64,000 nt of DNA from Desulfolutivibrio sulfodismutans DSM 3696 (GTDB lineage: Bacteria; Desulfobacterota; Desulfovibrionia; Desulfovibrionales; Desulfovibrionaceae): contig NZ_CP045504.1 of assembly GCF_013376455.1 (NCBI RefSeq), positions 2,811,001 to 2,875,000 of the forward strand, given 5' to 3'. Positions 20,546 through 28,373 of this stretch are shown here, one piece after another; position 1 is the first letter of the stretch; each line of letters starts with the position of its first letter. The notes under the pieces were generated by a model. It had not been told where the DNA came from, searched no databases, and was given only the letters and a program-made list of their open reading frames with translations. A program made the position numbers and the translations under genes.

Positions 20546-21229
20546 CTAATCCTTGAAACGGTAGCCCACGCCGCGCACGGTCTCGATCATCCGGGCGTAG
20601 GCCCCGAGCTTTTGCCGCAACCGCCGGATATGGGTGTCCACGGTGCGGGCGTAGCCCTCGAATTCGTAACCCCACACGGTGTTGAGCAGTTGGTCCCGGG
20701 TCTGCACCCGGCCCTGGCCCCGGAAAAGTTCGGCCAGAAGCTTGAATTCCGTGGCCGTGAGCAGGATCTCCGCGCCATCGATCTCGGCCCGGTGGGCGGC
20801 CAGATCCACGCACAGCCCTCCCTGCCGCAAAACCGGCTTCTCCCGCGCCTCGGGGCCGGAACGCTTGAGCACGGCGCGCACCCGCAGCATGAGCTCCCGG
20901 GGGCTGAAGGGCTTGACCACATAGTCGTCGGCCCCAAGCTCCAACCCGACGATGCGGTCCACCTCGTCGCCCCGGGCCGTGAGCATGATTACCGGCACCT
21001 GGGCGGTTTTGGCCTCGCGCTTGAGCTCCTTGCACACCTCGAAGCCGTCCAGGCCCGGCAGCATAAGGTCGAGCAGGACCAGATCGGGGGGGGAGCGCCG
21101 GGCCTTTTGCAGGGCGTCGAAGCCGTCGCGGCTGGTGACCACGGAAAAACCCGCGCCTTGAAGGTTGTAGGCCAGGAGTTCGAGGATGTCCTCGTCGTCT
21201 TCTACTACAAGAATGGTGTCGTCGGACAT
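20546..21229 (-). CDS. phoB: Phosphate-regulon response regulator PhoB (OmpR family)
   Basis: A 227-residue regulator. The receiver has ILVVEDDEDI, the phospho-Asp in VLLDLMLPGLDG, Thr in VIMLTARGDE and Lys in YVVKPFSPREL. The winged-helix DNA-binding domain includes LTATEFKLLAELFRGQGRV, RDQLLNTVWGYEFEG and RTVDTHIRRLRQKLG. ATG at 21229 follows an aagga site; the 37 extra residues of an earlier in-frame start do not look like a receiver. A Pho-box-like repeat lies 67-84 bases upstream on the same strand, consistent with autoactivation. phoR follows after ten bases. Confidence 0.94.
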   Translation of the reverse strand: MSDDTILVVEDDEDILELLAYNLQGAGFSVVTSRDGFDALQKARRSPPDLVLLDLMLPGLDGFEVCKELKREAKTAQVPVIMLTARGDEVDRIVGLELGADDYVVKPFSPRELMLRVRAVLKRSGPEAREKPVLRQGGLCVDLAAHRAEIDGAEILLTATEFKLLAELFRGQGRVQTRDQLLNTVWGYEFEGYARTVDTHIRRLRQKLGAYARMIETVRGVGYRFKD

Positions 21230-21295
21230 GGTTCCCGTCCTTGATTTTGACGGAAAACTACGAACATTGCTGGGTGACGGGGGAATGGTGCTCGT

Positions 21296-21313
21296 GTTAC
21301 GGATCTGTGACAT
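21296..21313 (-). promoter_or_regulatory. Pho-box-like site upstream of phoB
   Basis: On the minus strand the site reads ATGTCAC-agat-CCGTAAC: two 7-base direct repeats with a 4-base spacer, the geometry of the E. coli Pho box (CTGTCAT-N4-CTGTCAY). The second repeat is weaker. Confidence 0.55.
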
Positions 21314-21383
21314 TTCTTGCGGCAAAGGGCAACACGACACGGGCGGGACGCATGGAGCGGGGGTTTCCGGGGCAGCCCGGCTT

Positions 21384-21401
21384 GCGTCACACGCCTGTCA
21401 C
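21384..21401 (+). promoter_or_regulatory. Pho-box-like site upstream of the binding-protein/kinase pair
   Basis: GCGTCAC-acgc-CTGTCAC on the plus strand, with 7+4+7 geometry; the second repeat matches the Pho-box consensus fully. It lies about 95 bases before the next gene's ATG, which hints that this pair belongs to the phosphate regulon. Confidence 0.6.
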
Positions 21402-21496
21402 GCATCAAAAGGATTGTCCGCTCCCGCACCGTTTTCGTCTTCCACCCCGGCGCTGTGCAATTTGACGCTTCAGGGCAAAGCCCATACAAGAGGAAT

Positions 21497-22810
21497 ATGG
21501 AATTGCCGCATGGCGGAGCCGTGGCCGCACGGCCCACTTTCCCCGATGGACCCGCCCGAGGCCTCCGGCCTTGTGCCGGTTCGTTTCCGCTTGTCCTGGC
21601 AGCCCTGCTTTGTTTCTGTCTCGCCGGGTTTGCGACGCCTGCATCCGGGGCCGAGGACATCCGCCTGGGCATGTCCGCCGGGTTCCACGGCCCTACCCGG
21701 GGGTTGGCCGTAGAGCTGTACCGGGGGGCCATGGCCTATTTCGACCACGTCAACGCCGAGGGTGGCGTGGACGGCAAAAAGATCGTCCTTTTGGCCCGAA
21801 ACGACGACTACGACCCCCTGCCCGCCATCGCCAACACCATCGCCCTGGTGGAGGACGACGTGGTGGCGCTTTTCTCCTATCTTGGCACCCCCACCGTGAC
21901 CCGGGTGCTGCCCCTGCTCAAAAGCTACGGGCAAAAAGACATCTGCCTGTTTTTCCCCTTCTCCGGGGCCCAGCCCCAGCGCGAACCCCCCTATGACCAG
22001 TACGTCTTCAACCTGCGGGCCTCCTACCGGGCCGAGGTCAAGGCCCTGGTGGACGCCCTGGTCACGGTGGGACGGACAAAACTGGCCGTATTCTACCAGG
22101 CCGACGCCTATGGCCGCAGCGGATGGGACGGGGCCCGGCTGGCCCTGGGCGCCCATGGCCTTTCCCTGGTGGCCGAGGCCACCTACCGCCGGGGCTCGTC
22201 CTTCGAGACCGACATGCGTCCCCAGGTGGAGATATTGCGCAAAAAGGCCCCCGACGCCGTGATCTCCGTGGGGGCCTATCCGGCCTGCGCCGCGTTTATC
22301 CGCGACGCCAGGGCCGCCGGGCTTAACGTGCCCATCGCCAATGTCTCCTTCGTGGGCAGCGACCTGCTGTTGCGGCTGCTTTTGCACGAGGGGCCGCGCT
22401 TTGGCCGCGACCTGACCCAAAACCTCATCAATTCCCAGGTGGTTCCCAGCTACGAGGATCTCAGCCTGTCCGCCGTGCGCCAGTATCGGCGGCTCATGGA
22501 GACCTACGGCGACCGGCTGCCCCTGGACCTGGTGCAGGGGGAATACCACCCGTTCCGCTTCAGCCAGGTGGGCTTCGAGGGCTTTTTAAACGCCAAGGTC
22601 ATGGTGGAGATCCTGCGGCGCATGCCCAATCCCCTGGACCGTTCCCAGCTTCGCGCCGCCGCCGAGGGCCTCCATGACCTGGACATCGGCATCGGCAGGC
22701 CGGTGCGGTTCGGCCCGGACCAGCACGATGGCCTGGACCAGGTGTTCCTGACCCAGGTCGTCAACGACCAGTTCGTCCCCATCCGGGACTTTTCGGTATT
22801 CGCCAAATGA
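21497..22810 (+). CDS. Periplasmic binding protein, branched-chain amino-acid type (Peripla_BP_6)
   Basis: A 437-residue exported protein. A signal peptide core (LVLAALLCFCLAGFATPASG) ends near residue 51; the mature part begins AEDIRLGMSAGFHGPTRGL. It has the two-lobe fold of LivJ-type proteins: AYFDHVNAEGGVDGKKIVLLARNDDYDP, then VVALFSYLGTPTV, KLAVFYQADAYGRSGW, ISVGAYPACAAFIRDA and NSQVVPSYED. No permease or ATPase gene is near. The stop overlaps the start of a hybrid kinase (ATGA), so it probably serves as the ligand sensor for that kinase. The start is less sure because the aagagga site is close to the ATG. Confidence 0.8.
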   Translation: MELPHGGAVAARPTFPDGPARGLRPCAGSFPLVLAALLCFCLAGFATPASGAEDIRLGMSAGFHGPTRGLAVELYRGAMAYFDHVNAEGGVDGKKIVLLARNDDYDPLPAIANTIALVEDDVVALFSYLGTPTVTRVLPLLKSYGQKDICLFFPFSGAQPQREPPYDQYVFNLRASYRAEVKALVDALVTVGRTKLAVFYQADAYGRSGWDGARLALGAHGLSLVAEATYRRGSSFETDMRPQVEILRKKAPDAVISVGAYPACAAFIRDARAAGLNVPIANVSFVGSDLLLRLLLHEGPRFGRDLTQNLINSQVVPSYEDLSLSAVRQYRRLMETYGDRLPLDLVQGEYHPFRFSQVGFEGFLNAKVMVEILRRMPNPLDRSQLRAAAEGLHDLDIGIGRPVRFGPDQHDGLDQVFLTQVVNDQFVPIRDFSVFAK

Positions 22811-25332
22811 AGATGTCCAAACTGTTCCGCAAGACCCTGGTGGCCATCGTCATCCTCTTCGGGGTGGTGGCCAACGCCTCGGCCCTGCTGTCGGCCTTTA
22901 TCCTCTATACGGACTTAACCGACGAATACGAGACCAAGGGCCGGGCCATCGCCGGGAGCATCGCCGAGGCCAGCGTGGAGATCCTGCAAAGCCGCGACGC
23001 CTCCACGGTCCAGGCCATGATCGACAAATTCCTGGACATCGAGGGCGTGGGATACGTCTATGTGCTCGACAACGAGGCCCGCATCATTTCCCATACCTTC
23101 GTGCCGGGCATCCCGGACGAAATCCAGAAGGCGCAGATCGACCCCTCAGGTTTCACGGTCAAGGACGTGGATCTGCCCGGCATCGGCGGTTTCATCCAGA
23201 TATCGGCACCCATCCTGGCCGGGGTGGCGGGAACGGTTTCCGTGGGCATGGCCAAAAACATCATCCACGCCAAGATCCGCGCCGCCGTCATCCAGCAGGA
23301 ACTGCTCATGCTGTTTATGCTGGCGGTGGCCGTGGTCGTGTTTTTCATGCTCATCAAGGGCATCTCCCGGCCGTTGATGGAACTTTCCGAATACGCCCAA
23401 AAGCTTCGCGCCCACGATTTTTCCGCCCGCATCATCATCACCTCGGACGACGAGGTGGGCCTCCTGGCCGCCACCATGAACTCCATGGCCGACGAGCTCT
23501 CCGATCTCGTCTCCGGCCTGGAGCGGGCCGTGGCCGCCTCCACCCGGGAACTCCAGGGCGCCTTGGCCCACATGCGGGCCATCATGGACAACATGGCCGA
23601 CGGCCTCCTGGTCACGGACGCCCACGGACGCATCACCAACGTCAACCCGCCCCTGGTCCACATGTTCGGCCTGGAGGGCGCGGACCTGACCGGCAAGGAC
23701 GCCCGGCAGCTCTTTTCCGGGGCCATGGCCGAGCTTCCCGAGGCGGCCAGGACCGCCCAGACCGCCATCCTCACCGCCGAGGTCCGCCTGGGCGGCGGCC
23801 GGGTGGGCAAGGCTGCGGCCTCGGCCATCCACTCCCACGCCGACGGCTCGGCCGGGCCGGACGCCGTGGCCGACGACGCCGCCACCTGGCTGGGAACGGT
23901 CATCCTGGTGCGCGACATCACCTCGGAGAAGGAAGTGGACCGGATGAAGACGGAGTTCATCTCCACCGTGTCCCACGAACTGCGCACCCCCCTGACCTCG
24001 GTCTTGGGGTTCGCCAAGATCATCCGCAAGAAATTCGTGGAGGACATCCTGCCCCGCCTGGATGCCTCGGACAACAAATCCCGGCGCGCGGCGGGACAGA
24101 TCGGCGACAACCTGGGCATCATCGTGTCCGAGGGAGAACGCCTGACGGAACTGGTCAACGACGTGCTGGACATCGCCAAGATGGAGTCGGGCAAGATCGA
24201 GTGGGATCTGCAACCGGTGACCATCGCCGAGGTCATTACGCGCAGCGTCACGGCCACCAGCGCCCTCATCGAACAAAAGGGCCTGTCCCTGGCCCAGGAC
24301 GTAAGCTTCGGCCTGCCGCAGTTTTTGGGCGACCGGGACCGCCTCATCCAGGTCATGCTCAACCTCATCTCCAACGCCGTGAAATTCACGGCCGCAGGCG
24401 GCATCACCATCCGGGCCTTCATTGATGGCGAGATGATCCGGGTGGGGGTGTCGGACACGGGCCCGGGCATCTCGGAAAACGACCAGCAGATCATCTTCGA
24501 GAAATTCAAGCAGGCCGGGGACACGCTGACGGAAAAGCCCAAGGGCACCGGGCTTGGCCTGCCCATCTGCCGCCAGATCGTGGACCGCCACGGCGGCCGC
24601 ATCTGGGTGGAGAGCACCCCGGGTGCGGGAAGCGTGTTCTGGTTCACCCTGCCCATTCGCGGCGCGTCCCGCCAGGATGCGGCCCATCCCGTGCAGCAAC
24701 CGGCCTTCCGGGACCGCCTCCTACCCCTGCCCGCCGAAAAAAACCAGGGCACCATCCTGGTGGTGGACGATGAGCCGCCCGTGCGTCTGTTTCTCGAACA
24801 GCTCCTGGCCGACGAGGGCTTCCGGGTGCTGTCCGCGTCCGACGGCCCCCAGGCCATCGAGATGGCCAAGGCCCACGCCCCGGACCTCATCACCATGGAC
24901 CTCATGATGCCCGGCATGGACGGCACGACCACCATCCGGCATCTGCGCGCCGACCCCGCCACGCGGGACATCCCTGTGGTGGTCATCTCCGCCCTGCCCG
25001 CCCGGGAACGGGAACAGGCCGGGGGCGACGCCTGCATGGTCAAGCCCGTGGACGAAAGCGCGCTCATCGAAACCATCGTGAGCCTGCTTCGCGGGGCTGG
25101 CAAGGACACCCGGCCGTGCATGGTGCTTAAGCGCAACGGCGCGGAAAGCACCAACCCCCTCTTGATGATCTGTCCGGGCAAGGTCCAGCACACCACCCGG
25201 GAGGAGTTATGGAAACGCCTGGAGGAAGGATTTTCAGGCACGGTCTTCATTCCGGGCTCCATCAGCCATGAGATGGACCTCGCCCGCCTGTCGGCCCACC
25301 CCAACATCCATGTGGTGATCTTTGCCGAATGA
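22807..25332 (+). CDS. Hybrid sensor histidine kinase (Cache-HAMP-PAS-HisKA-HATPase-receiver)
   Basis: An 841-residue kinase. It has a membrane helix at about residues 10-35, a short Cache-like periplasmic domain (to about 160), a second helix at about 165-185 and HAMP to about 245. A PAS region starts near 258 (AIMDNMADGLLVTDAHGRI). The H-box SHELRTPLTSV has its His near 390. HATPase motifs are DTGPGIS and KGTGLGLPICRQIVDRHGG. The receiver has ILVVDDEPPV and a phospho-Asp near 698 (MDLMMPGMDG). About 70 residues after the receiver form a small C-terminal unit I do not recognise. No DNA-binding partner is adjacent. It is translationally coupled to the binding protein. Confidence 0.88.
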   Translation: MKMSKLFRKTLVAIVILFGVVANASALLSAFILYTDLTDEYETKGRAIAGSIAEASVEILQSRDASTVQAMIDKFLDIEGVGYVYVLDNEARIISHTFVPGIPDEIQKAQIDPSGFTVKDVDLPGIGGFIQISAPILAGVAGTVSVGMAKNIIHAKIRAAVIQQELLMLFMLAVAVVVFFMLIKGISRPLMELSEYAQKLRAHDFSARIIITSDDEVGLLAATMNSMADELSDLVSGLERAVAASTRELQGALAHMRAIMDNMADGLLVTDAHGRITNVNPPLVHMFGLEGADLTGKDARQLFSGAMAELPEAARTAQTAILTAEVRLGGGRVGKAAASAIHSHADGSAGPDAVADDAATWLGTVILVRDITSEKEVDRMKTEFISTVSHELRTPLTSVLGFAKIIRKKFVEDILPRLDASDNKSRRAAGQIGDNLGIIVSEGERLTELVNDVLDIAKMESGKIEWDLQPVTIAEVITRSVTATSALIEQKGLSLAQDVSFGLPQFLGDRDRLIQVMLNLISNAVKFTAAGGITIRAFIDGEMIRVGVSDTGPGISENDQQIIFEKFKQAGDTLTEKPKGTGLGLPICRQIVDRHGGRIWVESTPGAGSVFWFTLPIRGASRQDAAHPVQQPAFRDRLLPLPAEKNQGTILVVDDEPPVRLFLEQLLADEGFRVLSASDGPQAIEMAKAHAPDLITMDLMMPGMDGTTTIRHLRADPATRDIPVVVISALPAREREQAGGDACMVKPVDESALIETIVSLLRGAGKDTRPCMVLKRNGAESTNPLLMICPGKVQHTTREELWKRLEEGFSGTVFIPGSISHEMDLARLSAHPNIHVVIFAE

Positions 25333-25351
25333 CCCGGCGGCCGCCATGAAA

Positions 25352-25385
25352 AACGCCCCCGGAACCAGACGGCTCCGGGGGCGTT
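25352..25385. terminator. Bidirectional terminator between convergent genes
   Basis: The arms acgcccccgga and tccgggggcgt surround a short loop, between the hybrid kinase and the oppositely transcribed coiled-coil gene. Confidence 0.75.
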
Positions 25386-25409
25386 CGCGTTGTATTGCGG
25401 GGCCTGAAA

Positions 25410-27065
25410 TCAGTCGTCCATCTCGCTGGCCAGGGCCGCGATCTCCTCGCGGATGATCCGGGCGGCCTCGGCCGGAACGGATTTTTGGATCGCCGCCTGC
25501 ATCTCTGCGGCCATCTCCATGCGTATCCGCGTCAACAGGGCATCCTGGTCCACCTTGGTCACCCGGCAGGCCATCTCGCCGCGCAGGGTCTCCAGGGCCT
25601 TGGCCAGATCCGCCGTCTCCTGGCGCAGGGCGGCCACGTCGTCCATGGACGGCCCGGCCTCGGCCGGGGACTGGGCGGCCACAGCCGCCAGTTCGGCCTT
25701 GAGGGCCGAAACCTCGGCCCGCAGGGAATCGGCCGACTCCGCCGACTCGGCCGTGGCCTCGGCCGTCTGGCGTCCGATCTCGTCCAAAATCTCGCGGCGC
25801 AGGTCCGAGGCGGCGGCAGCCTGGGCGGCCGGGTCCGGAAGGTTCGCCAGCCGGGCGGAAATGTCCTCGCCAAAGGCCTCCAGGCGCTCCTCCAGGAAGG
25901 ATTTGAGCTCCGTCGACAGGACGGACAGGGCCGGGGCCACATCCGCCGGGGGCGGCGGCGTGTCGGCCATCTCCCTGCCGAAGGCCTCCAAACGCTCTTC
26001 CAGGTACGCCTTGAGCTCCGAGGACACGGCCGCCAAAGCCGGGGCCACATCCACCGGGGCCGGGACGTCTTTGGCCATCTCCTGGCCAAAGGCCTCCAGG
26101 CGCTCTTCAAGCAGGCCGGAAAATTCCGTGCGCAGGGCGGCGGCATCCGGGGGCGGCGTGGCGGCCAGGGCCTCCAACGCAGCCTCGTGCCGCCCGGCCT
26201 GCCCGGTCACCCCGGACAGTTCGGCCTCCAGGCCCGCGATCCGGTCTTCCAGGACGGCGATGCGCGCCGTGGCCGCTTCCAGGAGCTCGGCCGCAGCCTT
26301 GGCCTCCTCCTCGCTGGGTACGGGCGGCGGCCCGCCGGCCTTGGCGATGATGGCGTCCAGGGCCTCCAGGTCGATGCCCTCGCCCGGGGGAACAGGGGTC
26401 GGCGGCGCGACAGCGGCGACGGCCAGCCCCGTGGCGGCCATCGCCGCCATGTCGGCGGCCGGGCCGGAAATGTTCGGGGACGCTTGCCCGGCCGTGACCT
26501 CAAGCGCCTCGTCCTCCTCAAGGCCGAGCCCCGTCAGGTCGGGCAGGGCGTCGTCGTCCCTGGCCCTGGTTATTGCCGGAGCGCCGAATCCTTGGTCCGC
26601 CTCCATGGCCTCGAGGTCGTCCAGGCTCCCGACGTCCACGACATTGGAGGCCTCGTCTTCAAGGGGCGGGGCGGCCCGTGGCGTTTCCACGGGTTCTTCG
26701 GGCAGATCATCGTCGCCCGGTTCTTCATCGACGAAATCGGAAAGATCAATGGCGTCCGTGTCGTCATCGTCCGCGACCGCCGGACGAGGCGTCTCCACCT
26801 CCGGAGACGGGGTCGCATCGAGCCCGATTCCGGACAGATCCATCTCCTCCAGTTCCAGAGGGTCGTCATCGGGAGACAGGGGCGGGGACGGGGACTTGGC
26901 TGCAGCAGGCGCCGGGCCCGCATCGGAAAAAAGATCCTCAAGCTCGCGCTCGAAGCTCATGTCCGCACCGGCGGCGCCGGAACCGGGATCCGCAACGGGC
27001 GATCCGTCCTCCTCAACAATGTCCGTCAGATCAAAGATATCGTCGGAGGGGTTGGTTTCGGGCAT
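25410..27065 (-). CDS. Acidic coiled-coil protein with tandem 36-37-residue repeats; function unknown
   Basis: A 551-residue, probably cytoplasmic protein. The N-terminal half is strongly acidic and disordered, with scattered short motifs of one pattern: IFDLTDIVEED near the start and AIDLSDFVDEE about 95 residues later, with weaker relatives such as LPDLTGLGLEED. The C-terminal half is helical. From about residue 310 it has three tandem repeats built on the core LEERLEAFG, separated by Pro-rich turns. A long coiled coil then ends IREEIAALASEMDD. I do not recognise a family. The layout would suit a scaffold or polar organising protein, but that is a guess. Cytochrome c3 lies downstream on the same strand. 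Confidence 0.6.
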   Translation of the reverse strand: MPETNPSDDIFDLTDIVEEDGSPVADPGSGAAGADMSFERELEDLFSDAGPAPAAAKSPSPPLSPDDDPLELEEMDLSGIGLDATPSPEVETPRPAVADDDDTDAIDLSDFVDEEPGDDDLPEEPVETPRAAPPLEDEASNVVDVGSLDDLEAMEADQGFGAPAITRARDDDALPDLTGLGLEEDEALEVTAGQASPNISGPAADMAAMAATGLAVAAVAPPTPVPPGEGIDLEALDAIIAKAGGPPPVPSEEEAKAAAELLEAATARIAVLEDRIAGLEAELSGVTGQAGRHEAALEALAATPPPDAAALRTEFSGLLEERLEAFGQEMAKDVPAPVDVAPALAAVSSELKAYLEERLEAFGREMADTPPPPADVAPALSVLSTELKSFLEERLEAFGEDISARLANLPDPAAQAAAASDLRREILDEIGRQTAEATAESAESADSLRAEVSALKAELAAVAAQSPAEAGPSMDDVAALRQETADLAKALETLRGEMACRVTKVDQDALLTRIRMEMAAEMQAAIQKSVPAEAARIIREEIAALASEMDD

Positions 27066-27139
27066 CGATCACCTCGCGCCGGGGGGATTGGGAGGCCATG
27101 GAGAGACCGCAAAGCGGCCTCTCCATGACAACGGAAGTG

Positions 27140-27529
27140 CTAGGACTTCTTCGGATGGCAATCCGTGCACTTGGTGGGGCCCTTCTGCTGCGCCTTGTGG
27201 CAGCCCAGGCAGCTCTTTTCGCTCTTCATGTCGTGATAAGCCCGGTAGAACGACTTGTCGCTGGTCTTGTCCTTGGGATCCGTGCTGTCATGACACCCGG
27301 CGGACGCGCACTTCACGACGGCGGCCTTACCATCCCACTTGTGGTGGCACACCTTGCAGTCGGTGGCTGCATGCCCCTTGTGGGAGAAGTTCACCGGCGA
27401 CTGGGTGGCGGCCATGCCTTCCGGGGCCTTGATCACCAGGTCCGCAGGGGCGTCCACGGCATACAGGGCCGGAAGACAGAAGGCGCTGACCAGCAGCGCG
27501 GCAACGAAACCAATAAGCCACTTTTTCAT
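27140..27529 (-). CDS. Tetraheme cytochrome c3
   Basis: A 129-residue periplasmic protein with a signal peptide (WLIGFVAALLVSAFCLPALYA). Four heme-binding motifs are visible in order: CKVCH followed by a second His, CASAGCH (the CX4CH form), CLGCH and CTDCH, with His residues between them as sixth ligands (FSHKGH, YHDMK). In this group such proteins accept electrons from periplasmic hydrogenases and pass them to membrane complexes; the Dsr complex encoded here has a cytochrome subunit that could be a partner. ATG at 27529 has a perfectly spaced aggagg; the GTG three codons earlier overlaps that site and is rejected. Confidence 0.95.
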   Translation of the reverse strand: MKKWLIGFVAALLVSAFCLPALYAVDAPADLVIKAPEGMAATQSPVNFSHKGHAATDCKVCHHKWDGKAAVVKCASAGCHDSTDPKDKTSDKSFYRAYHDMKSEKSCLGCHKAQQKGPTKCTDCHPKKS

Positions 27530-27627
27530 CCCTCTCACCTCCTCAAGCGTTTGGGAATCTATTCACACCAGCCAATACGGCGACGTATAGCGCCCTGTCA
27601 AGGACTGCTGGAAAAAACGAAGGCAAA

Positions 27628-28371
27628 TCAACCTGAAAGGCCGTATTTCCCCTCATAGCCGCGCGGGGTGAGCATCCTCCCCGAGACGTTGCGGCTGGCG
27701 GCGTTGCCCACGATGACGATGGTCAGCATGTCCACGGCGCCGGGGTCGAATCCGGACAGGGTGGTCACGAAGGCCTCCTGTCCCGGCCGGTAGGCGTTGC
27801 GCACCACGCCCACGGGCGTGTCCGGGCCGCGCCAGGCCCCGATGATCTCCATGGCCCGGGCCAGATGTCCGGCCCGGCGTTTGGACCTCGGATTGTACAA
27901 CACCAGAACGAAATCCGCCTGGGCCGCCAGGTCGATGCGTTTTTCAATGACCTCCCACGGCGTCAGAAGGTCGCTTAAGCTGACGCTTGCGAAATCGTGG
28001 GTCAGCGGCGCGCCCAGAAGCGCCGCCGCCCCGGCCAGGGCCGGGATGCCCGGCGCCACGGAAAACTCCAACACATCCAAAAGGCCCCTGGCCTCCAAAA
28101 TCTCCAGCACCAGCCCGGCCATGCCGTACACCCCGGCGTCCCCGCCGGACACCACCACCGTGTCGTCCCCGGCCAGGGCCCGGGCCACGGCCGCCTCGCA
28201 CCGGGCCACCTCGCCGGTCATGCCCGTGCGAATGACCTCCTTCCCGGCCAGGAGTTCGGGCGACACAAGCGCAAGATACGTGCCGTAGCCGACCACCACC
28301 CGGGCCGCCTCAATGGCCTGCCGGGCCATGGGGGCCAAAAGCCCGGCGTCGCCCGGGCCAAGGCCCACCAC
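27628..28371 (-). CDS. cobJ: Precorrin-3B / cobalt-factor III C17-methyltransferase
   Basis: A 247-residue SAM-dependent tetrapyrrole methylase (CobJ/CbiH) that carries out the ring-contraction methylation in corrin synthesis. Visible motifs are the N-terminal VVGLGPGDAGLL, the glycine-rich VVSGGDAGVYGMAGL, the PGIPALAGAAALLGAPLTHDF block, VLYNPRSKRR and the C-terminal LTIVIVGNAASR. It follows cbiG with overlapping or abutting ends. The start is uncertain: the first usable codon after the overlap is GTG at 28371, directly after the cbiG stop, with no clear ribosome-binding site, so translational coupling is likely. A long in-frame extension upstream is a shadow of cbiG. Confidence 0.9.
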   Translation of the reverse strand: MVGLGPGDAGLLAPMARQAIEAARVVVGYGTYLALVSPELLAGKEVIRTGMTGEVARCEAAVARALAGDDTVVVSGGDAGVYGMAGLVLEILEARGLLDVLEFSVAPGIPALAGAAALLGAPLTHDFASVSLSDLLTPWEVIEKRIDLAAQADFVLVLYNPRSKRRAGHLARAMEIIGAWRGPDTPVGVVRNAYRPGQEAFVTTLSGFDPGAVDMLTIVIVGNAASRNVSGRMLTPRGYEGKYGLSG

Positions 28372-28373
28372 CG

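Noticed and set aside
23058-25307. Long minus-strand frame opposite to the hybrid kinase
   Set aside because: Ser/Arg-rich nonsense-like product; the kinase motifs prove the plus strand.
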